The position numbers and the translations under genes were made by a program. Shown piece after piece: positions 59,293-64,000 of a stretch of 64,000 nucleotides of DNA (position 1 is its first letter; every line of letters starts with the position of its first letter). The notes beneath the pieces were generated by a model. It ran no database searches. It saw nothing but the letters and a program-made list of their open reading frames with translations, and had not been told where the DNA came from. Source of the stretch: Ilyomonas sp964249755 (GTDB lineage Bacteria; Bacteroidota; Bacteroidia; Chitinophagales; Chitinophagaceae); the NCBI GenBank assembly GCA_964249755.1, contig CAXUDB010000002.1:186001-250000 (forward strand), in the 5' to 3' direction.

Positions 59293-60303
59293 ATGCAAGA
59301 TTATAAAGGTTATTACCGCTTCACACAACTGTTACTCCTCTTTGTTTTTTTGGTCATTCTCGCGGGCAGCATTGTACGTGCCACCGGCAGTGGCATGGGC
59401 TGTCCCGATTGGCCTACCTGCTTTGGCAATGCCATTCCTCCAACAGAAGAGTACCAGGTGCATTTTCAGGCGAATCATGCTTACAAACGAGGTCAGTTTA
59501 TTATTTATAAAGACAGCCTGAAATATGCTAAACAATCATTCACGAGCAGCCATGTTTACCAGGTAAGCGATTGGCAGCAATACGAGAAAAACAACTATGC
59601 AAAATTCAACGTGGCGCAAACCTGGATTGAATACATTAACCGTTTGGTAACGGGCTTGCTGGGCTTTGTTATTATCGCGCATATTGCCTGGAGTTTCCGT
59701 TTGTTCTGGCGAAAACAGCGAAGCATTGTGTGGTGGAGTTTATCGTTGCTTTTGCTTACCGGCTTTGAAGCGTGGTTGGGTAAACTGGTAGTAGATACCA
59801 ATCTAGCTGTAGTGAAGATCACCTTGCACATGCTCTTTGCCTTGCTCATCGGGTTTGTAGCGGTTATTATTCTTCATAAATTAAATAGAGGAAACCAAGT
59901 GGCAAATCGGTCGCTGAAATGGGTGAGCACCATCACCTTCTTCCTTGTTTTGATACAAATAGTTTTAGGAACCGATGTGCGAGAACAGATAGATGAAATC
60001 TCCACCGTCATGAGCTTTGCCGGCAGAGAAACGTGGATTGGCTATCTCAATAATGTGTTTGATGTGCACCGAAACAGCGCATGGCTGGCGGCATTGTTAT
60101 GTATTGTTTTGTTCTGGCAATCGTTGTCCTACCAGGTGTTGCGGCGGGTATCTTTTTTTATCCTGTTGTCCGTGCTATCTACCGTAGCAGTTGGCTTGAT
60201 TTTATACAACATGAATCTTCCACAGGCCGCACAGCCCTTGCATTTGCTGCTGTCGAGCCTGCTGCTTACGGCTTTATTCGCACACCGGCTGAAGCTGAAA
60301 TAG
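59293..60303 (+). CDS. ctaA: Heme A synthase (COX15/CtaA family)
   Basis: A 336-residue membrane enzyme that oxidises heme O to heme A for cytochrome oxidase. Started at ATG 59293 (MQDYKGYYRFTQL), 21 nt after the -7 box. Hallmarks: VRATGSGMGCPDWPTCFG in loop 1, WIEYINRLVTG with a conserved Glu and Arg, LTGFEAWLGKLVVDT, KITLHMLFALLIGF with a heme His, and FDVHRNSAWLAAL with another. Eight or so membrane helices in two four-helix halves. The 60332-60364 repeat follows. Confidence 0.93.
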   Translation: MQDYKGYYRFTQLLLLFVFLVILAGSIVRATGSGMGCPDWPTCFGNAIPPTEEYQVHFQANHAYKRGQFIIYKDSLKYAKQSFTSSHVYQVSDWQQYEKNNYAKFNVAQTWIEYINRLVTGLLGFVIIAHIAWSFRLFWRKQRSIVWWSLSLLLLTGFEAWLGKLVVDTNLAVVKITLHMLFALLIGFVAVIILHKLNRGNQVANRSLKWVSTITFFLVLIQIVLGTDVREQIDEISTVMSFAGRETWIGYLNNVFDVHRNSAWLAALLCIVLFWQSLSYQVLRRVSFFILLSVLSTVAVGLILYNMNLPQAAQPLHLLLSSLLLTALFAHRLKLK

Positions 60304-60331
60304 GTGAGAAGTGAGATTAACGAATATACTT

Positions 60332-60364
60332 AACATCGTACATCCAACATCTTACATCGTACAT
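60332..60364. repeat. Short ACATCGTACATC-type tandem repeat
   Basis: Reads AACATCGTACATCC, AACATCTT, ACATCGTACATT with a near-11-bp period. The same motif is at 40073-40100 and, inverted, at 39857-39890. It ends exactly at the Nei/Fpg stop codon. Confidence 0.55.
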
Positions 60365-61101
60365 TACACATACAGCACCTGGCAGTCGTTGCAAAAAAAG
60401 CTTTGCCTTTCTAATTGCCCGGTGTATTCTTTATGAAATTTGATGTTATCGCGCGGGCAGATTTTCTGGCGATGCGCTTCCCAATGTTTACTCAACGTGT
60501 TTTCCTTCTTCCATTCGTAAAACTGCCAGCAATACAAGAGGGATTCTTTAATCATTGCATCCCATAGTTTGGCAGGTATTGCGCCCACTTTGCTTTCCGG
60601 GTGAACTTTTTTTCTAAACAGCACCTCATTCTTAATAATGTTCCCCAAACCCGAAAAAATGGTTTGATCCAACAGCGCATCACAAACCAAAGTATCGGGC
60701 ATCTTTTTTAGTTTCTGTTTGGCGGCTTTTGTGCTCCATTGGTCATTCATCAGGTCAGCACTCCAATCGTACACTTCATCTAAGGGTTCTTCAATGAAGC
60801 GCATTGCGCAGCTATAAAAATTCAGTTCTTCGTTATTGAAATAAAGTCTCAGCTTCGGTATCTTCTCCGGTGGTTTGCGGCGGTTAATAAAGAAATCGCC
60901 AAACATTAAAAAGTGGGTTCGCAATGTAAAGTTGTCAAAGCGGATTAAAAAGTGTTTGCCCCATGTTTTTATCTCCCGAATCGTTTTGCCTTCCATGCGG
61001 TTTGCCTCCAGCTTTGTTGTATTCTCAACACCGATCACTTTTTTACCCACAAAACTTTGGCTTTGTTCTTTCCATAATACCAGCAACGGACCTTCAGGCA
61101 T
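60364..61101 (-). CDS. Fpg/Nei family DNA glycosylase
   Basis: A 245-residue base-excision enzyme. I start at the ATG at 61101 because the mature enzyme begins MPEGPLL, where Pro2 is the Schiff-base nucleophile and Glu3 the acid. The open frame upstream (to 61314) has no family match. Helix-two-turn-helix LVCDALLDQTIFSGLGNIIKNEVLFRKKVHPES follows. The C-terminus has a zinc finger, CPRDNIKFHKEYTGQLERQSFFCNDCQ. The branch (Fpg or Nei) cannot be told from sequence alone. Confidence 0.92.
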   Translation of the reverse strand: MPEGPLLVLWKEQSQSFVGKKVIGVENTTKLEANRMEGKTIREIKTWGKHFLIRFDNFTLRTHFLMFGDFFINRRKPPEKIPKLRLYFNNEELNFYSCAMRFIEEPLDEVYDWSADLMNDQWSTKAAKQKLKKMPDTLVCDALLDQTIFSGLGNIIKNEVLFRKKVHPESKVGAIPAKLWDAMIKESLLYCWQFYEWKKENTLSKHWEAHRQKICPRDNIKFHKEYTGQLERQSFFCNDCQVLYV

Positions 61102-61182
61102 ATATTTTTTGCAAATGAAATTCAAAAGATGAGCCAAGCAAAGAGCGCAGCAAGTATTCGCTGCATCGCTTACTTTTATTCT

Positions 61183-62001
61183 ATGAAAACACTTGTCGTT
61201 ACGCTCTTCCTTTTCCTTATTTATACAAGTTATAGTTGCGCTCATAACCCTTATGCAGCTACAAACAAAATATATAAGCAACAAGCAAAAACATTTGCCA
61301 AAACCATTCGTCAACTGCCCACAAACGACAGTATAGATTCTATTTCTCCATCACCTTATTTTGTGGGTACTACCAACTTCAATTTACGCAAACCCAATTT
61401 TGTCATTATCCATCATACGGCGCAGGATTCAACGGCCCAAACATTGAAGACATTTACCCTGCCTCGCACGCAGGTAAGCGCACATTATGTAATTGGTAAA
61501 GATGGGAGTGTCTATCATTTACTCAACGATTATATGCGCGCCTGGCATGGTGGCATTGCCCGTTGGGGCAGTGTTACCGATATAAACTCTATATCCGTTG
61601 GCATCGAGCTTGACAATAATGGCTTTGAGCCTTTTACCGAACCGCAGATTCAAAGCCTGCTTCATGTGCTTACTACGCTGAAAAAGCAGTATAATATCCC
61701 TGCTGCCAACTTTATTGGTCATGGTGACATCGCACCAACGAGAAAGAACGATCCTAATCCTTTCTTTCCCTGGCAAACGCTGGCGCAACGCGGGTTTGGT
61801 TATTGGTATGATGACACCACGAATGTGGCTGTTCCTGAATCATTCAATGGAGTACAGGCTTTGCGTATCATTGGTTACGATGTGAAAGACAGCCTTGCTG
61901 CCATCCAGGCTTTTCACCGCCATTGGGAGGGCGACAGCCTGCGTGTGTTAAGCGATGCCGACAAGAAGGTTTTGTATATGGTGGAGAAAAAATTTATGTA
62001 G
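61183..62001 (+). CDS. AmiD-like N-acetylmuramoyl-L-alanine amidase lipoprotein
   Basis: A 272-residue peptidoglycan hydrolase of the Amidase_2 family. Started at ATG 61183 (MKTLVVTLFLFLIYTSYSCA); the lipobox-like TSYSC suggests a lipoprotein. Zinc ligands: NFVIIHHTAQD (first His), then VSAHYVIGKDGSVYHLL, ELDNNG, and FIGHGDIAPTRKNDPNPFFPW (last His and Asp). It cuts the MurNAc-L-Ala bond, for cell-wall recycling. TACTTTTA at 61170-61177 is a weak -7. Confidence 0.9.
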   Translation: MKTLVVTLFLFLIYTSYSCAHNPYAATNKIYKQQAKTFAKTIRQLPTNDSIDSISPSPYFVGTTNFNLRKPNFVIIHHTAQDSTAQTLKTFTLPRTQVSAHYVIGKDGSVYHLLNDYMRAWHGGIARWGSVTDINSISVGIELDNNGFEPFTEPQIQSLLHVLTTLKKQYNIPAANFIGHGDIAPTRKNDPNPFFPWQTLAQRGFGYWYDDTTNVAVPESFNGVQALRIIGYDVKDSLAAIQAFHRHWEGDSLRVLSDADKKVLYMVEKKFM

Positions 62002-62015
62002 AAGAAAGGCGGGGC

Positions 62016-63368
62016 TTAGCGAAACAAAATTGTCTTTTTAAAATATTCAGGCATGTGTTGTAGTGTAATAGTGTCCATTCCTTCTTTCGCAGATGATTGC
62101 GCGAAAAGGGGCCAGTTGTGATGCGGTGGAATAAAACAGGTATCCTTCCTGCAATGCCTTATGATGGCATATCGTTCATACGTTTCTTTATCATACCGTA
62201 TCGTTGTACCATCTGCCAAGTCTTTGGTTATAGCTACAAAATTTCGGTCTGTAAATGCGCAGACAACAAAAGCAACAAGCAACAGGACTTTTATCCGGCC
62301 TTCTTTCAAGTAATTTGTTATCGCTTTCGCTTTTTCGCTACGTTGAAATAAATAGCTGCCTATGTAAAAGCAGAAAAAAAAGAATAGGAAGAAATACAAA
62401 GTGGTAACCCTGGGAAAAGGTATGGATGATTCAAAAAGGTGTAATGGTGCGTAGATGCACAGGCTACATAAGACAAACAGTAGGCACACGAATAAAAAGC
62501 TTTTTCTTTTCACTGCAGGCATTGCCTGCAATGTGTTCCTTTTTGTAAGAAAAAAGAATAATGCAATTGCAATTAAATTTAATGAAGTGGTAAACCACAG
62601 TGCAGCATAATATCCTGCTGACCGGACCGAATAAAACATGGCTTCCCAAACAGAGGGATGATAGAGCAAACTGTTCTTTTCAACCCTAATCTTGTCTCCG
62701 CTGCTTAGCAGTAGTACAAACGCAACAGCCAGCGTGATGATGCCACACACGATAATCATATTCTTTTGATGCGAGTATACAATGGATATGTAAAATAGAG
62801 TAAGCAGTGCAAGCACATAAACCGGAATTATCATTTCAACCGTTCCTGGCAAGAGAAGGCAAGAGGTAACCACAATCAATTTCATCGCTAAAGAAGGGCG
62901 GTGCCTGTCTCTTACCAATGCCCCGATATTCACTGCAAAAAGGCAGACAGCTACCTGGTAGCAAACGGCAGACGACATCCAATACAAACCCTCGTACAAC
63001 GAACGCATGTTGCTGATATGAAGTACCACGAAAACGAAAGAAAAGGCAGCCGCTTCCCGGCGCGCAGTGGTAGCAAACAGCGAACGGTATAAGAAAAAGA
63101 AGGAAGAGATAAGAAGCAGGATAACAACAACCGGGAACACTTTAAATATCCATACATTACCTTCCGGCAATGTGGTTAGAAAGCTCATAATAACAGTTGC
63201 TGTATATCGTGCTGAAACGGTATGGTAGAAGTAGCTTACGGCACCAGCCCGTCCATAAGACATTACGGTTGCAGCATTCCAAAAATCATCTATGGTAGGG
63301 TGATTATAAAAAGAAGTTATAAGAAAAGGTAATAGCCACAGAAAGCAGAGTGAGATAAATAGCTTCAT
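62016..63368 (-). CDS. DUF6056-type polytopic membrane protein
   Basis: A 450-residue protein with about eleven or twelve helices and a soluble C-terminal tail (~375-450). The N-terminal FYNHPTIDDFWNAATVMSYGRAGAVSYFYHTVSARYTATVIMSF, with an acid pair (DD) in the first external loop, resembles GT-C-type glycosyltransferases and the DUF6056 family. A role in O-antigen or glycolipid glucosylation is possible but not shown. Confidence 0.72.
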   Translation of the reverse strand: MKLFISLCFLWLLPFLITSFYNHPTIDDFWNAATVMSYGRAGAVSYFYHTVSARYTATVIMSFLTTLPEGNVWIFKVFPVVVILLLISSFFFLYRSLFATTARREAAAFSFVFVVLHISNMRSLYEGLYWMSSAVCYQVAVCLFAVNIGALVRDRHRPSLAMKLIVVTSCLLLPGTVEMIIPVYVLALLTLFYISIVYSHQKNMIIVCGIITLAVAFVLLLSSGDKIRVEKNSLLYHPSVWEAMFYSVRSAGYYAALWFTTSLNLIAIALFFFLTKRNTLQAMPAVKRKSFLFVCLLFVLCSLCIYAPLHLFESSIPFPRVTTLYFFLFFFFCFYIGSYLFQRSEKAKAITNYLKEGRIKVLLLVAFVVCAFTDRNFVAITKDLADGTTIRYDKETYERYAIIRHCRKDTCFIPPHHNWPLFAQSSAKEGMDTITLQHMPEYFKKTILFR

Positions 63369-63445
63369 TCCTGTTGATTGGTTCCGGCTAAGAGTGAAGG
63401 ATTCTGCTTGCTTTGTTGTTTTAGATTTATTAGCCTGTATTGTAG

Positions 63446-63475
63446 ACGCTGACAGAGTCCAAATCCTGTCAGCGT
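63446..63475. repeat. REP-like palindrome
   Basis: Perfect 10-bp arms ACGCTGACAG (63446-63455) and CTGTCAGCGT (63466-63475) with a 10-nt loop, in the 118-bp gap between two minus-strand genes. Related in design to 55490-55521. Confidence 0.55.
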
Positions 63476-63486
63476 TAGTAGAAAAT

Positions 63487-64000
63487 CTATTGCATCATCG
63501 CCAGCAATTCTTCCACATATTTGCGGTCATTGCTCAGGCGGGGTATCTTGTGTTGCCCGCCCAGCTTGCCTTTGCTCTTCAGCCATTGTCCAAAAATGTG
63601 TTGGGGAAGGCTGTGCACTACCGGCATACGAAGGGCGATGTCTTTATGTCGCTTCGCTTCGTAATCGCTGTTAATACTCTTTAGAGCACAGTCCAGTTCA
63701 TAAGCAAACTGTTGCGTATGGGAAGGCGCTTTGTCAAACTCAATCAGCCATTCATGTGCGCCATTGCTGTTGTTCGTAAAGTAAAGCGGCGCGGCGGTAT
63801 AATCCGTCACTACAGCGCCTGTCCGCTCACAGGCAACAGCAATAGCCTTGTCAGCATTCTCCACAATCACTTCTTCGCCAAACGCATTCATAAAGTGGCG
63901 GATGCGGCCACTCACTTTAATGCGGAACGGGTAAAGCGAGGTAAACTGTATCGTATCGCCCAGCAGGTATCGCCACAAGCCACCATTGGTGGAAATAACG
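63487..64000 (-). CDS. GH3 auxin-promoter-family protein, C-terminal part (runs off the window)
   Basis: The last ~171 codons of a gene that begins beyond 64000. It reads ISTNGGLWRYLLGDTIQFTSLYPFRIKVSGRIRHFMNAFGEEVIVENADKAIAVA, the GH3-like acyl-adenylate/amino-acid conjugating fold (YRLGDxV, SGRxKxFLNxFGE). It ends YVEELLAMMQ. In plants GH3 enzymes join amino acids to hormones; in Bacteroidota the substrate is unknown. Only the C-terminal domain is visible. Confidence 0.85.
   Translation of the reverse strand, partial: VISTNGGLWRYLLGDTIQFTSLYPFRIKVSGRIRHFMNAFGEEVIVENADKAIAVACERTGAVVTDYTAAPLYFTNNSNGAHEWLIEFDKAPSHTQQFAYELDCALKSINSDYEAKRHKDIALRMPVVHSLPQHIFGQWLKSKGKLGGQHKIPRLSNDRKYVEELLAMMQ

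Noticed and set aside
59202..59294. Longer RNase HII starting at the ATG at 59294
   Set aside because: It would overlap the divergent heme A synthase start and both promoters; the extra cysteine-rich segment has no family match.
61102..61314. Longer Fpg/Nei protein starting at 61314
   Set aside because: The enzyme needs Pro at position 2 as nucleophile, so MPEGP at 61101 must be the start; the extra part overlaps the promoter of the opposite amidase gene.

Overview
The window looks like chromosomal DNA of a Bacteroidota bacterium, most likely Chitinophagaceae or a close relative (family-level placement is inference). The evidence is: a PKD-repeat giant surface protein with a type IX secretion (CHU_C) C-terminus; a carboxypeptidase-regulatory/TonB-dependent receptor; DUF5723, YceI and 2TM-domain proteins; an MlaE/F/D lipid transporter; and many promoters of the Bacteroidota type (-33 TTTG, about 20 bp, -7 TAnnTTTG). 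Several of these promoters sit so close to the start codon that the mRNA should be almost leaderless (holA, rsmA, ribF, the LptF/G permease, the second MarR gene).

Layout. 0-8.4 kb: PKD adhesin, FMN reductase, a MarR/MFS efflux pair with a clear palindromic operator, an isochorismatase-like hydrolase. 8.4-16.2 kb: GH15 glycosidase, ung, an intron-interrupted tRNA-Arg, small membrane proteins, an AraC regulator beside a DoxX-like membrane protein, a 21-bp minisatellite and tgt. 16.3-23.8 kb: LptF/G permease, dnaX, EamA-like protein, rsmA, GRAM-domain protein, then an AT-rich patch of cassette-like hypothetical genes and a cupin. 24-35.7 kb: mlaEFD operon, recN, a histidine kinase with an ethylene-receptor-like sensor, fabI, holA, divergent ribF/purM. 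35.7-41.4 kb: a BlaI/BlaR1-like pair whose sensor is fused to a peptidoglycan amidase, a MarR-YceI-FMN reductase operon and a Gfo/Idh/MocA oxidoreductase. 41.5-44.1 kb: a decayed accessory patch with three genes broken by single-base changes, an intact VOC gene and integron-attC-like hairpins. 44.6-50.4 kb: a NagX-like acyltransferase, a small regulator/membrane pair, a TPR-like exported protein, a 2TM protein and a TonB-dependent receptor. 50.5-64 kb: mostly housekeeping genes (amidohydrolase, recO, korB, Sua5/YciO, rnhB, heme A synthase, Nei/Fpg, AmiD-like amidase) plus membrane proteins, ending in a truncated GH3-family gene.

The most striking element is at 11183-11841. A tRNA-Arg(UCU) gene is split inside the anticodon by a 585-nt group I intron with recognisable P2, P3, P7 and P9 elements and the expected U / omega-G splice boundaries. 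An HNH endonuclease gene lies inside the intron on the opposite strand, and its stop codon and last codons overlap the intron's own P2/P3 core. Other points of interest are the BlaR1-amidase fusion, attC-like sites around lone or broken genes, the 21-bp minisatellite in front of tgt, a dispersed 95-bp repeat, and a REP-like palindrome family.
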